Assembly: GCF_032854445.1 (NCBI RefSeq) | Contig: NC_088299.1 | Coordinates: 9,915,608 to 9,979,607, forward strand | Reading direction: 5' to 3' | DNA from: Liolophura sinensis | Lineage: Eukaryota > Mollusca > Polyplacophora > Chitonida > Chitonidae | Length of the DNA stretch: 64,000 bases | The notes under the pieces: model-generated | What the model was told of the DNA's origin: nothing | The model's database searches: none | Seen by the model: the letters and a program-made list of their open reading frames with translations, nothing else | Part shown: positions 1-13,000 of the stretch, piece after piece | Numbering within the stretch: position 1 is the stretch's first letter | Layout of the letters: each line of letters starts with the position of its first letter | Made by a program: the position numbers and the translations under genes

Positions 1-1144
1 GGTTGAAAATTTTGCAGTCATTGTGGCATATAAAAGGGGGATATAAATTTATGCAACCAAAGACAAAAAAGAAAATGTGTGTTGGACATCAAAATGCTTC
101 TGGGTTTCTGAGTTGAAACCTAAGCTATATGAACCATAGCTGTGGAGACAAGATAGCTGTGTTTTTGAGGTCAGAATTTGTAATAGGGCATGATGGGAGG
201 AGCCGCAAGAATGAGAGAGTCCGTAAGCCTAGTGCAATACATATATATATGACAGATTGTGTTTGGTGCTAGCCTGAACACATTTGGGAAGGTGCAAGCA
301 AATGACATTATTTAAGTTAGTGAGTATTTTGCTCAAGGATACCTGCAAACCTTTGTCATATGTTGTTTAAAATTTTTAGACAAAGAACAACTACATACAT
401 GTACATATTTGCTTCATTTGACAGGTTAAATTACAGCATGCATATGTTGGTGGTGAGCTGACCATAGCCGGATGAAAATAGTTGATGTATTTTACACACA
501 TATATACGGTATAGACATCTTGTTGTATGTATGTTATGACAGATTATCATAACTACAAAGTATATTGTTCATATATGCATGTATTATTAAGTTTGAAATA
601 ATGAAAGTTTGATGAGTTGTAGATCTAACAACAACATTTATCCTTATGTGTGTCTTACAGAAATTAAGAAACAGTTATAGAAGGCTTAATTACATGTAGA
701 CCTTTTCAGCCTTTGTGAATCGATTTCAGGATGTAAGGGATCAAGACTGTTGCTATCAGCTAATGATAATTTTGGCAATGATATTGTATTTTACAAAGGT
801 AATGGGTTTCACCTGGCTTGCATCAGAGAGAATATCCTCAATAACAGAACGGGATATGGTTTGAAGGTCAATTCATGTAATACAGATATATTGAATGTAA
901 CGGTGAAAAATGAAGATGTTAGGTAATATGAATGAATGATCATTCATCCAGATCACCATAGTGATTTTTGTCCAAATATAGTATATATATTGAGCCTTTT
1001 ATTATATTGAATAGAAAATGTTCTGCTAAAATCGCATATAGTATTTACTGAAACAAAGCTGAGCTGTAGTATTCCCTGTACAGTGAAATTCATAATTAAA
1101 TTCCAGTCTGTTGAAAGGTCATGATTGATATATATATGTTTTTG
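1..1144. other. non-coding stretch, no gene seen
   Basis: AT-rich DNA with short TA runs (near 240-250 and 1130). No reading frame with coding character on either strand. It lies downstream of the minus-strand gene end at 1145-1741, so part of it may be that gene's 3' untranslated region or 3' flank. Confidence 0.5.
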
Positions 1145-1741
1145 TTACGCAGATTTATTTAATAATTTTCCTCTGTGCGTATTTACCATTTCTCGTGCTA
1201 ATTGTCTAGTGACCATGTGGATTAAGGTTTGGTTAAACTCGTGAACTGTTATCTCTCCGTCCTGTTTTGGAAAATTGTTCATCATGGCATTGAAAACTTT
1301 CTCTGCTTGCAGATGTTTGGTGAATGGGGGCTTCAGTAAGTCCATGTTGTATACATTGGTTGCCTGCATTTATCGCTTACTGTGGGTATTGTGTACTAAC
1401 GAATACTTAAACACCTGTATACATAAGAACATTTTTTATACTATTCTTGCGAGAATTAGTTGTGAATTAAAGGCATCTGAGGCCAAAAAATCATTAATAT
1501 GAGTTGTTTCAAATGAACAAGGGATGATGTAGCCATCATTTGACGGAAATTTGTAAATGGGACGGCTTCTTGGCCTAAATGTGAACAGATGGGAAAGTTT
1601 GTACACGAGGATACCTGTCACATTACGAACAATACCATGGCCATATGCTAGTACCTCACTTGAATACCTCGGGCGCCCTGTTTGATTAGCTATATATGTG
1701 TACTCGCAGATCATTTGATCAGGTCTTGGTGTACCAGGAGA
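1145..1741 (-). CDS. unrecognised protein, last two coding exons
   Basis: Two minus-strand open segments join in phase. The first (1741 down to 1442, 100 codons) follows an AACAG acceptor and ends ATA before a GTATAA donor. The second (1363 down to 1145) follows a TGCAG acceptor and ends in TAA. The first part is rich in aromatic and basic residues (segments FTFRPRSRPIYKFP and YIIPCSFETTHINDF). The second has an amphipathic stretch with AEKVFNAM, then FPKQDGEITVHEF and NQTLIHM, which resembles a degenerate EF-hand helix-loop-helix. AATAAA occurs just before the stop codon. Codon-like composition and matching splice phase support a real gene, but I do not recognise the family, and its 5' part is not visible in the window. 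Confidence 0.45.
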
Positions 1742-4700
1742 CTGTTATTATTGCTGTTTCATAGATCACTCATCGTTAGGACTTTTGGCTCAAAGAGCTA
1801 TTGCCATCCTGTCATTTACTAGCATCACACACCCAGATAATGCATCTGATGGAGGGAAAAGAGGCTTAGTCTAAGATACTCCAAGCTGCATGTCTTAGCA
1901 TCGCACTTCTGTCCTAATGCATCTGATAACTTAAGGCAGAAATCATGATTAGCTCAGAGACTCCAAACACAAAATACCACTGCTGAGTAACAGTGTTGAA
2001 AATATTTTCAAACGTACAAAGCTTTCAACCTGTGTGTCTCTTTGTTTTGTATATTTTTATCTCAATAGTGACAAGATAAGGTATTTTTATGTGTGTATTG
2101 CCAGACCATGTTTTCATTTTATTCAGCTGACCCAAGGCTTACTGTGTGCCTTCACCTGATGCTGCTGTTCAGTTAACTGTGCACATATTGACTGGCCGCT
2201 AGAATTCGAGTAATGCAGATAACGAGCTTTATATTTAAGTGTTGCCTGCTGTATGTTTTTGGCCCATAAAAAAGCTCTGAGGGGAATCATTGACTCTGCT
2301 GTAGATTGTGGCTGTCATCACTGATATGGACAAGATATAAATGCTGACAGACTAAATGCAGCAGCCAAGCTTATCCAGGCTCCCCAGAGTGTAGGTGCTC
2401 ACAGTTGCTGCAGGACATAATGCTTTATACTGCAGGCTGCCAAGATTACAAGACAGTTGGATTATAGACAGACGCTAATGCACAGGCTGGTCTCTGACGA
2501 GATAACAAGGGATGATTACGTTGTTTTTCTGGATGTGCAATCTAAAGGTCTTCAGGCCTCCTCGAAAAGCTCTGCACAATCAGTGATGCCACCATACATC
2601 AGAGAAATAATGTAGTATTCATTGCTCCACCAACCATTCCGTTAGATGTTTGTATGTCCATGGTTTGGGTTAGGAATTGTGTTTGCAGGGCTTTGTGTTA
2701 GGCTGTTTATTAATATTGTACTGAACTGGATCGGTTGTGCTTTCCCCATAGGTCTTCCACAAGTAGTCTTCAAATTTACACTTATGGCTGGGTAATATTT
2801 TTTTTTCCATTGCCCAGAAAGTTTTTACATGTAAAAACCAAAATCCTCCACTAAAGTACATGTATACCAGAGAACCTTCATATCTTGTTTTCCATGTAGT
2901 GTGCATCTTTGAAATAGAACTTGCAAACTAGTGCAGTGCATGACTTCATGTGCTGAAACAAATCGGCCATGAAAAAGTATGAAAAGGATAGTTAGATGAA
3001 AGTTTTGATAACCAACTTTAAAGTGTTTTGAAGTGTGCCGAAGTTATAAAGTAACGAAGTGTGAGCTAAGAGACATGTAAGTATACAGTTGTCTTGACCT
3101 TTATATTGTCAGACTAATTAATCCAATGGTTCAAAGGAATCTTGTTTCACGAAGGGCCAGCTGTTGAGTTAAACCGTCTCCCATATAGCAGGGCATGAAC
3201 TCTCCATTTTCTCTTTAGGCAACACCTATTTTAATTGTTGTTTTCCATGTGGAATAAATCTTTTTCCAATGTCAGAGGATGATATAAAAACTTGAAAATC
3301 ATCTAATTTGTGGAAACTGTGGCTCGTCCTGAGAGTTTTTACTGTTTGAAAACATACTTACATGAACAGAAACTCTAGATAAATAAAAGAGTTAGAGTTA
3401 GCCGTCTTGTAAAAAACAAAATATAATTGGTGTTGCCTTGTCTGTCATAATACAGAAAACTGAGCAAGTGGCTGTTTTCTGCTTGCATTATTTGCTGTTA
3501 AGTAAAGAGGCTGCATGTGCATGCTTATTTTTAGCATTTATTGCTTTCTAGCTTTAACAGTTTCTTAAGGGCATGTTTTTATACAAATATATTACATTAA
3601 TTTGCAGTTGAGCAAGTCTAGTAGCCTATACATATACATGTGTTCAGTTTGAAATTTGAGTACTTTTGTGTTGGTATTTGATATACATTGTAGCATTAAA
3701 CAAATACCATAGAATTTGCACATATACAGGTATATCACTTGTGATTTCATGGTAACATTGTTATTTCACAAAGCCACGAAGCCATTTCTGACTTTAGTCA
3801 AAATATAAAACTTGGTCAGCCTGCTCAAACACTCTTCAGCACTGAAAGTTAAAATTTTTGAAACATTTGTTGTGAAATAGCATCGCTAAAGTGGTAAACA
3901 TTTTAATATTAATCTCAATAAAATATGTTAAGGAAGATTCATAGTTGGTTAAAATTGATTGATAGGTATGGCAACGGGAAGACAAGTCTAATGTTAATGT
4001 GACAACCTACACATGGCCTGAAAAATCTTGACAGTCCTCGAAAACAAAAGTGAAATCTCCAGGGCCTTGGAGATTACTTGAAAAGTAAAGAATTATGACT
4101 GCAGAATTCCCTAATATCCCTTTTTTCCCTCACTTATTTCAATATGAGTTGTGCTGTTGCAGTATCTACTATTTGAAACGACTTTTAATCTAGATGGAAA
4201 TCTGCCATTCATTGGTAAAATTAATGTCTCCTTCAAAGAAATTACCAGTGCAAACTGTACCAATTTTGTAATTTAGTAAGATATTAAACTGAACTATGAT
4301 TCAAGATGTAAGTCTTATGATCTATGTAGTCCATGAAATGAATTCAAATGTTTTGTTACTAAGCCCCAAAATGTAGGTAAAAGTGTACCAATGTTGTGTT
4401 GAGAAACAGAAGGTATTCAGCAGGTATTCCCATCCATTTCGATCATGAATGTAGTCTAAATCCAAACTTGATGTAATGACAAAAAGATGACCTGCATGTT
4501 TAACACACTGTGTCCATGCCAGAAAGAATTTTTGTTGGACCATTATTGTCCTTTCTTCATATCATATTAATTGTGCAAAGCTAATTTTTGACTTATGAAA
4601 ATATATGCACTAAGAATATATTAACTGAATAGGCTCATCAGATAGCGCTCTTACAACTGATTTATTCTAAAACATTTATTAGAGTTTCAACATTCAACAT

Positions 4701-5255
4701 TTTGGCTATTTTGAAAATCACATGAAATCTTTTCCTTTTTTTACATTTTATTAGTTCTGTTTTATGTTGGTACATATAGTGGTTATTTGCATGTTTTACA
4801 ATCCAGCTCTGACTATCTCATCTTTTATCTGTGTTGTCATCAGTTCTCCTGTCTACAAAATAACCAATGTGTCTTAATTGAGAAATAAACAAATATGACA
4901 ATACAGAAAAAAAATGTTAATACAAAAAAAGTTAATATATAGATAAATGTTGAAGAAATTGATGAAAAAAAAAATTGTTATGTGTGTGTTGGATTGTACT
5001 TGTGAGATTATATTGGATAATTGTACTCAGGTGTTAAAAGAGCTGTTGGATATATACATGTATGTACTTCAGGTACCATATATATGTGTAGACTTAGTGG
5101 TGTTAATGTTGTCTATATAGTGAATGGCAGATTCTTGCTCTGGCCAGCCTTATAGATTTTTTTGTATGATAATAGTGGATGACTGTCATCTGACCTCCAC
5201 TTATTCACTGGCACCAACACTTTATGATGGCCCTGTATACATGCACAATTCATAT
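1742..5255. other. non-coding stretch, no gene seen
   Basis: AT-rich DNA without convincing coding frames on either strand. If the minus-strand gene at 1145-1741 is real, this holds its upstream intron or introns. A diverged relic of the TGACTTAAGTCA fold-back family lies near 3770-3900 (it carries TTTCTGACTTTAGTCA). Confidence 0.45.
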
Positions 5256-5504
5256 GTGCAGATTTTTGCAACTGGCTCACTTACTGTGCAGATTTTTGCA
5301 GCTGGGTCACTTACTGTGCAGATGATTTTGAGTGGCTCACTGTGCAGATGATTTTGAATGGCTCACTTACTGTGCAGATGATTTTGAGTGGCTCACTTAC
5401 TTGTGCAGATGAGTTTGAGTGGCTCATTTACTTGTGCAGATGATTTTGAGTGGCTCATTTCAGATGAGTGTGAGTGGCTCAGTTACTTATGCAGATGTTT
5501 TTGG
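5256..5504. repeat. ~30-bp tandem repeat, about 8 units
   Basis: Diverged tandem units built on GCAGATGATTTTGAGTGGCT followed by CACTTACTGT. Units vary by a few bases and small indels. Short open frames across it are repeat translations, not genes. Confidence 0.85.
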
Positions 5505-6217
5505 GAGGATCACTTGTGTGCACATATATTTTGGGCTCATCTCTTGTCATGACTGTGCAGCTACTTCCAGGGTGGCTCAGTTTGCAGCCAACTGGTTTGG
5601 TGTGAAGGCATGGATTTGCATAGAGTTTAATGCGGCTTTTAATCCAATCGCTTAAATCAGATTGGTGACAGCTGAACTCGCAGAAGTTAAAGGTGGCTGA
5701 TATTAAGGGGAACATAGAGCACACTTGGCTGACCATACAATGGGCTGCTTGCCTAATGAAGTGCTACCCATTCAGCTTATGAGGCAGAATCTTAGGTGGG
5801 GCTCTTATTGGTGATGTTTTTTTTCAACAAAAGCAGTAGGATACGATATGTCCTTCCCCTCCAAGTGCTCAATCTTACCATCTGGCTGATCAATATCTTT
5901 AAAGGGAAATTGCTTAGAAATGTATGAAGTAATGTCAATATCCAGTCGAGCAGGCATGACCTGTAATGTTACAGTAAAGCGTCAGTATGTGGTTGTCGAC
6001 TTCACAGAAATCATTCCAGAGTGTTATTGGTGGCTATCAAGTTGTGTATTTATTTCTTGAAGAAAATGTACAGGCACTTACATATAGATTTGATTGTTAG
6101 AATTTTTGGAAAAAATTGTTTTTGCCTTTGTTTTCAACTTTGTGCGGATGAAATATTAATCTACGTTAAATCCATAACACATATGATTGGCAATCTCTGT
6201 TCCTTACTGCCCTAATT
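5505..6217. other. non-coding stretch, no gene seen
   Basis: Nothing recognised. The short frames here have no codon bias, splice context or family resemblance. Confidence 0.45.
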
Positions 6218-6418
6218 CCTCAACCTTTTCGCATATGAAAGAGCAACCTTCAGTGTGATTTAGCAGCTGTTAAGTTTGATTTTGGAGACAAAACTACATT
6301 CGTTTGAACTCAGCCAATTTCAGGACTTCAATAAAAAATTAAATTTTATCAGTGTATACAGAGTAATACCCTCAGAATACGCTTGAATAAAGATCTTGCA
6401 AACATGCGAAAAGGTTGA
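6218..6418 (+). mobile_element. ~200-bp non-autonomous inverted-repeat element (MITE-like), copy 1
   Basis: Begins CCTCAACCTTTTCGCATATG and ends with GCGAAAAGGTTGA, so the ends are inverted copies of CCTCAACCTTTTCGCA. Internal landmarks shared with the other copies are GAAAGAGCA near the left end, a TTTATCAGT segment, and GCTTGAATAAA near the right end. No coding capacity. Other copies: 11249-11446, 16531-16693 and 49916-50116. Confidence 0.75.
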
Positions 6419-6706
6419 ACAGTTACACTTGTTCTCATCCTGCCTTCAGTATTACCTGCTACATGTGTATTGAAACTTGTGTGATAGAAAAATGTATACC
6501 TGTAGGAACTCAATAAAGTGTTCTTTTCATTCATGACTTTTTTCTCTAATTATTCAAATTAAACCTCTTTTAAACTCAAGTAAAACAAAATATGAAGTGT
6601 CAGTGGACTACTTTTACTGATGAGGTTCCATAATCGAGTCCATGCAGCTCTCAGTGTTTCAGCTGCATAAGTCCAGAGGTTTATCAGTTAATATGGGGCC
6701 AAGGTT

Positions 6707-6926
6707 GCTGGTTTCCTCCAGACACATGGTTTCCTCCAGACACACTGTTCCCTCCAGACACACACTTTCCGCCAGACTCATGGTTTCCTGCAGACACCCG
6801 GTTTCCTCCATACACACTCTTCCCTCCACCCACACTGTTCCCTCCACCCACACTGTTTCCTCCAGACACCCTGTTTTCTCCAGATACCTGCTTTCCTCCA
6901 CCCATCCCATTTCCTCCACCCACAAA
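6707..6926. repeat. 18-bp minisatellite, about 12 units
   Basis: Tandem 18-bp units such as TTTCCTCCAGACACACTG, with variants CCACCC and CGCCAG. Because 18 is a multiple of three, several frames on both strands stay open over about 60-100 codons. These are translations of the repeat. Confidence 0.9.
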
Positions 6927-7010
6927 CTTGACCACTGTCATACATAGATAACAGTAAAATCATTCTTCAGTCATGCCAATATGGTGGTTATCAACAATGA
7001 ATCCATATTA

Positions 7011-9291
7011 AGCTGAAATACTGCCCATGGGTGGCCTAGAGTCATAATTACTTCTGATTCTTTGGCATGAATTCCTTTATGTGGCTGAAATACTGCTGTA
7101 AATACTTGTGATTCTGAAGCATTATTCTGAAATACTGCCTCATTTGTCCTACAGTCGTAATTACTTGTGATACATGGACTTGTTGGCCATGGCATGTCTG
7201 AAATACTGCCCCGGTTGGCCTACAGTTGTAATTACTCGTGATACGCAGACTTGATGGCCATGGCATATCTGAAATACTGCATCGGTTGGCCAACAGTCGT
7301 AATTACTCGTGATACATGGACTTGATGGCCATGGCATATCTGAAATACTGCATCGGTTGGCCAACAGTCGTAATTACTCGTGATACATGGACTTGTTGGC
7401 CATGGCATATCTGAAATACTGCAACGGTTGGCCTACAGTTGTAATTACTTGTGATGCGCAGACTTGATGGCCATGGCATATCTGAAATACTGCATCGGTT
7501 GGCCAACAGTCGTAATTACTCGTGATACATGGACTTGATGGCCATGGCATATCTGAAATACTGCATTGGTTGGCCTACAGTTACAATTACTTGTGATGCG
7601 CAGACTTGATGGCCAAGGCATATCTGAAATACTGCCTTGTTTATCCTACAGTCGTAATTACTTATGTAACGCAGACATGATGGCCATGGCATATCTGAAA
7701 TACTGCCCTGTTTAGGCGACAGTTGCAAATACTTGTGATACATGGACTTGATGGCCATGGCATATCTGAAATATTGCATCGGTTGGCCTACAGTCGTAAT
7801 TACTTGTGATACGCAGACCTGATGGCCATGGCATATCTGAAATACTGCATCGGTTGGCCTACAGTTGCAATTATTCGTGCTACGCAGACTTTATGACCAT
7901 GGCATATCTAAAATACTGCCCCATTTGTCCAACAGTCGTAATTACTCGTGATACATGGACTTGATGGCCATGGCATATCTGAAATACTGCATTGGTTGGC
8001 CTACAGTCACTGTTACTCGTGATGCGCAGACATGATGGCCATGGCATATGTGAAATACTGCATCGGTTGGCCTACAGTCGTAATTACTTGTGATACGCAG
8101 ACATGGTGGCCATGGCATATCTGAAATACTGCATTGGTTGGCCTACAGTTACAATTACTTGTTATACGCAGACTTGATGGCCATGGCATATCTGAAATAC
8201 TGCCCCGGTTTGCCTACAGTTGTAATTACTCGTGATACGCAGACTTGATGGCCATGGCATATCTGAAATACTGCATCGGTTGGCCTACAGTTACAATTAC
8301 TTGTGATGCGCAGACTTGATGGCCATGGCATATCTGAAATACTGCCTTGTTTATCCTACAGTTGTAATTACTCGTGATGCGCAGACATGATGGCCATGGC
8401 ATATCTGAAATACTGCCTTGTTTATCCTACAGTCGTAATTACTTATGTAACGCAGACATGATGGCCATGGCATATCTGAAATACTGCATCGGCTGGCCTA
8501 CAGTCGTAATTACTTGTGATACGCAGACATGGTGGCCATGGCATATGTGAAATACTGCATTGGTTGGCCTACAGTCACTGTTACTTGTGATACCCAGACT
8601 TGATGGCCATGGCATATCTGAAATACTGCCTTGTTTATCCTACAGTCGTAATTACTTATGTAATGCAGACATGATGGCCATGGCATATCTGAAATACTGC
8701 CCTGTTTAGCCAACAGTTGCAATTACTTGTGATACATGGACTTGATGGCCATAGCATATCTGAAATACTGCATTGGTTGGCCTACAGTTGCAATTATTCG
8801 TGCTACGCAGACATGATGACCATGGCATATCTAAAATACTGCAACGGTTGGCCTACAGTTACAATTACTTGTGGTACGCAGACTTGATGGCCATGACATA
8901 TCTGAAATACTGCATCGGTTGGCCTACAGTTGCAATTACTTGTGGTACGCAGACTTGATGGCCATGGCATATCTGAAATACAGTCCTGTTTATCCTACAG
9001 TCCTAATTACTTGTGATATGCAAACGTGATGGCCACGGTAGGTCTGAAGTAATGCCACGGTTGGCCTAGTCGTAATTACTTGTGAGTCTTACGCACAGAC
9101 AGCTGAAATGCTGGTGAGGTGGCCTAAAGTCATACTTACTTGTGATGGCATGGCTGAAGTGCTGCCTAGGGTGGCCTGAACTCTAATCAGTGTTGATTGT
9201 TAGGCATGATATGGTTGATATGCTGTATGGTTTGACCAACAGCCTTAATTACTCATGATTTGTTGGTATGTCATTCATGATATGATTGAAA
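7011..9291. repeat. 71-bp satellite array, about 32 units
   Basis: Unit landmarks in order are CATCGGTTGGCCTACAGT, CGTAATTACTTGTGATACGC, AGACTTGATGGCCATGGCAT and ATCTGAAATACTG. Successive units start 71 bp apart (for example 7270 and 7341). Central units (about 7200-9000) are very similar, while both flanks (7011-7190 and 9010-9291) are more diverged, as expected for an array homogenised in its middle. The unit has scattered short ATG frames but no long conserved frame. The array ends about 750 bp before the ABHD4 start codon. Confidence 0.93.
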
Positions 9292-9780
9292 TATATAGTT
9301 GTTGGGTTGACATATAAAGACACAGCAAATGAAATTTTTCTTTCAAGGGCAGAGTGAATGTTTTCTTCAATGTCAAAGGAGGATATAAAAATAAAACTGA
9401 AATGTCCTTATTTTTTGTCTGAAATGTGGACTCTCCCAGCAATTATTTGTGTTGAAGACATTTATGTGGTCAGAAAGCCATGAAAAACAGGAAAATCATG
9501 AATGACATTACCATGGGGAAAAATAAAGAAGGTTAGTGAATTTTCAGTTTCATTTTTATTTTATTCTTAGGCTTTTTAGTGTTAGTTTGCTCATTTTACA
9601 CAAAATATACTTGGTTTTGCCAAAACCTGTAATTACGTTTAATTCTTTCAATGAAGTGGCATTAAGCCTTTACACTGAACCAGAATGAACTGATACAAAA
9701 GGTATCAGCTACAATTTTTTTTTTTTTTTTGGGCCCTGGACTGACCACTGGGCATTTATTCATATGTGTGACACCCTTTT
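9292..9780. other. non-coding stretch, no gene seen
   Basis: AT-rich, with a T run near 9715-9730. Nothing else recognised. Confidence 0.45.
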
Positions 9781-10044
9781 ACACTGCCGCGTACAGTGCC
9801 ACGTGGTCTAGAGGCGTGGCGTAGAGAGCATGGCTTTATACAATGTAAAGTTCTGTCAATAGGGAAGAACAGAATTACCTCCCTTGAGATCAGTCTCCCC
9901 TTTACGAGGTGCGTTTGTAGGAGTAACCTGTAGTTAGTTGGGACTAACCACTTTGACTGTCACATCTATTTTTAGAGAAAACAGGGCGTCCCCGTGATGT
10001 CACGGCACATGTGACGATCGCTCAGCTGACCCAGTTGTATCAAT
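9781..10044 (+). promoter_or_regulatory. likely ABHD4 promoter and 5' UTR
   Basis: This stretch has more GC and CpG than its surroundings and lies directly upstream of the ABHD4 ATG. It contains a palindromic E-box CCACGTGG (9799-9806) and an interrupted palindrome GTCAC...CACATGTGAC (about 9999-10015) holding a second E-box, CACATGTG (10006-10013). Such sites are bound by bHLH factors of the USF/MITF/TFEB type in animals. Their use here is inference; no transcription start can be placed. Confidence 0.4.
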
Positions 10045-10067
10045 ATGGCCGATCTTCAGGAAGACAG
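10045..10067 (+). CDS. ABHD4: ABHD4 exon 1 (coding part)
   Basis: Encodes MADLQED plus two bases of Ser. Donor AG|GTAAAG, phase 2. Too short to show as an open frame. It was placed because it joins in phase to exon 2 and gives a family-like N terminus. Confidence 0.75.
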
Positions 10068-13000
10068 GTAAAGCATACGTACATGGATAGTTGCGTTATT
10101 TTATTTCTTACTACCTTGAGATTTGCTCAGGTTGCCTCGTAGCTAGGATATCACGGGCTAACCTTGGGCAAACAATATGTGACCACTCTCTAATGAAATG
10201 ACCCTGGGTTGCGTATGCTGCACTGTATTGGAAGAGTTCGTAATTTTATAGCTGACCGAGATCTGTCAAGTCATTGCCTTCTTGGTGCACTTGCACTTTT
10301 CTTAACGGTTTCATAACGTTAATAACCTCCTGGGGCATTAGGCCTAGTTGTGCTAATTATGTGAAAAGCTAGTAGCAACTATTGTTAGGTTGTTAGTTAA
10401 AAGATTCTGTTATTTAACTGTTGGGTAAAATGCATGCATGATAAAAATGTTCTTTGCTAGCAGAAATGTAATGAATTTGCAGCCTATATTTGTTGCAAGT
10501 CCCATCAGGAATACATGTATATTCACGACATAAAGGAAATACAAATTATGTGGAAGAAGCAAAAGATTTTGGTCTTGAGGATTAGAGATAAACCCTAGCA
10601 CTAATGATTTATGACAATAAAATCTTTTTAAATCAGCACTATTTTCATTTATAATTGGAGAAGGGGGTCAGAGTTCAAAATTAGGCGGCTGAATTGAAAG
10701 CAGTTATGTCACAATTTCTGTTGATTTGAATTGTAAGAATAATCAAAGTAGACAGCTACAGGGACAGCAGTAGACAAATGTCTGCAGCCTGATACTTGCC
10801 CTTTTTGAATATCAGGATATTAGTTCTGTGAGGTGTTGCAAAATGTTTCATGTACAATATTTTAAAAATGTAGTGTTACTGTTTCTTTCGACATTTTGAA
10901 ATTTAATAACTGTCTTTGTAATAATGACAGTCCAGTTTCAATGGAATATTCGTTTTTACAGCCTAGTGTTAGTTACAGGGTTACTCAGTGATAGGATACA
11001 CAGATATATACTGTCAGTAATCTTCATATTATTGACCCCCAGTCGTTTGAAATTGACATGTTAAAGTTGCTCAATTCATTATTTATGAATGCCATGTCTC
11101 TTTGTCTGGTTTTCTGCATAGTCAGCATCGGGGTTGGCTGAGCCTGAGTAGCTGGTTCCAGTGGAAACCCACATCCAAAGCTCAGCTGGCGAGGACGGAG
11201 GAAAAAATACTGAAATGTGAGAATTTGTCTTTTTGTATTACCCTATTTCCTCAACCTTTTCGCACATGAAAGAGCAGTATTCATTGCGATCTGTGCACAT
11301 TTTTAATTTGATTTTGGATTGCATTGGTTGGATTGGCCAGTTTCATGACTTCACAAAAAGTAAAATTTTATCAGTCCACACATAATAATACCTTTAGAAT
11401 ATGCTTGAATAAACACCTTAAAAACATGCAAGATGGCTCAAGAATTACAGAATGCTGTCTATGCATTCTGGATTCCTCTGCTAATAAAACTTTCTGTTGA
11501 AACAGTGATTGATACCATGATTCATAAATGAATAAAAGCCTGAATTCTTCCTACCAAGATATTCATTTGTTTTTGTTTTTTTGGTCACATTTTGCCACCC
11601 TTTTTACAGGAGTAGTCAGCTTTAAAAGTAGCTTTTGGTGCACAAAAATGCCCTGACAAAAACTTCAGGTGTTTTACACTTAAGTAATGTTATTATTGAA
11701 TGATGTTGCTAGCCACAAATCCTAAATGGAAGGCAAATAATTAATTGCACCTGCATGCTGGGAGACTATATTACGATTAGTTTATTCCCAAGATATTGAG
11801 TATTTGAGTCTAAAAAAGCATAGCAGTTGTTTTTTTATATTTTTTTTTTTGGTTTTTTTTTTTGGCATATTGTATTAAAAAAAAATTGTATGAACAATAG
11901 TAAAAATGGACATGCTCTTGAGTCTCTGCAACGATCAAATGAAATAAAAAATTCAAATGTTCAGTAGCAAATTCAACAAATTCAATGTGTGTCAGACATA
12001 CACATTTATTTGGATTTGGTATTTATACAAAGCTCTTTTTACACATTAGTCTTGTTTCGTATGGCGCCATGGACTTTGAACCTATAAACCTGAGTTGCTA
12101 AACTTACCTGTATCCTACCTTTAGAACATTATTGTGTTAACATGAACATTGTACCTGTGTGTTTGTATAAAATCACATGTGTTTGATACTGGTATATATC
12201 TGATCATTTCATTATTGTTTGCTTACAGGCATCAAAAGCCCTCTAACCTCAGGCCATGTGTCTATTGCTGGTGGCCAAAGGCAGTTATGGACAGTGACAG
12301 TAAATAAAGACAAATCAAACCGTATACCCCTGGTTTTGGTACACGGCATGGGGGGAGGAGTGGGATTATGGGCCCAAAACCTGGATGCCCTCGGGGAGAG
12401 TCGCCCTGTGTACGCGTTCGACCTTCTGGGCTTCGGTAGAAGCTCCCGTCCAAAGTTCAGTTCAGATCCTACAGTCGCCGAAGCGGAATTTGTTGAGTCC
12501 ATAGAACAGTGGCGTAAACAAATGCACCTTGACAGGTTTGTACTGTTAGGTCATAGCCTAGGAGCATTTGTGGCCACCTCGTATAGCCTGAAGTACCCGA
12601 AACATGTGAAACATCTCGTGCTGGTGGACCCATGGGGATTTCAGGAACGCCCAGTGGACAGTGAGCGCACCCGCCCCATCCCCGTGTGGATCAGGGTTAT
12701 AGCCTCCATGTTAAAGCCCTTCAACCCCCTGGCTGGCCTTAGAGCTGCAGGACCCTGGGGTAAGTGTCTGTGGCAGTTTCCACAAAGCCATGTCTGACTT
12801 AAGTCAAAATTTAAAAACTTTTTACGATGGTTAATTTTTGTTTCTTGATGTTGAAATTTGAGCACATCTGTCTTAAGATAACATTGACAAAATTGTAATC
12901 TTTCATGCCCCAAAATAAGCTTAAAGATTATATTTCAAATTTTGGAGGGTGATTCAACAAAGTCATGTCTGACTTGCAAGAAGGTCAGAATTGAAAACCT

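Noticed and set aside
6642-6963. Glycine- or valine-rich frames on both strands
   Set aside because: They translate an 18-bp minisatellite; all frames repeat every six residues.
7011-9291. 71-bp array as a CRISPR-like repeat-spacer locus
   Set aside because: Units are contiguous and similar along their full length, with no variable spacers, in a clearly animal genome.
12212-12913. Minus-strand frames over ABHD4 exon 3
   Set aside because: Shadows of the conserved plus-strand coding exon.
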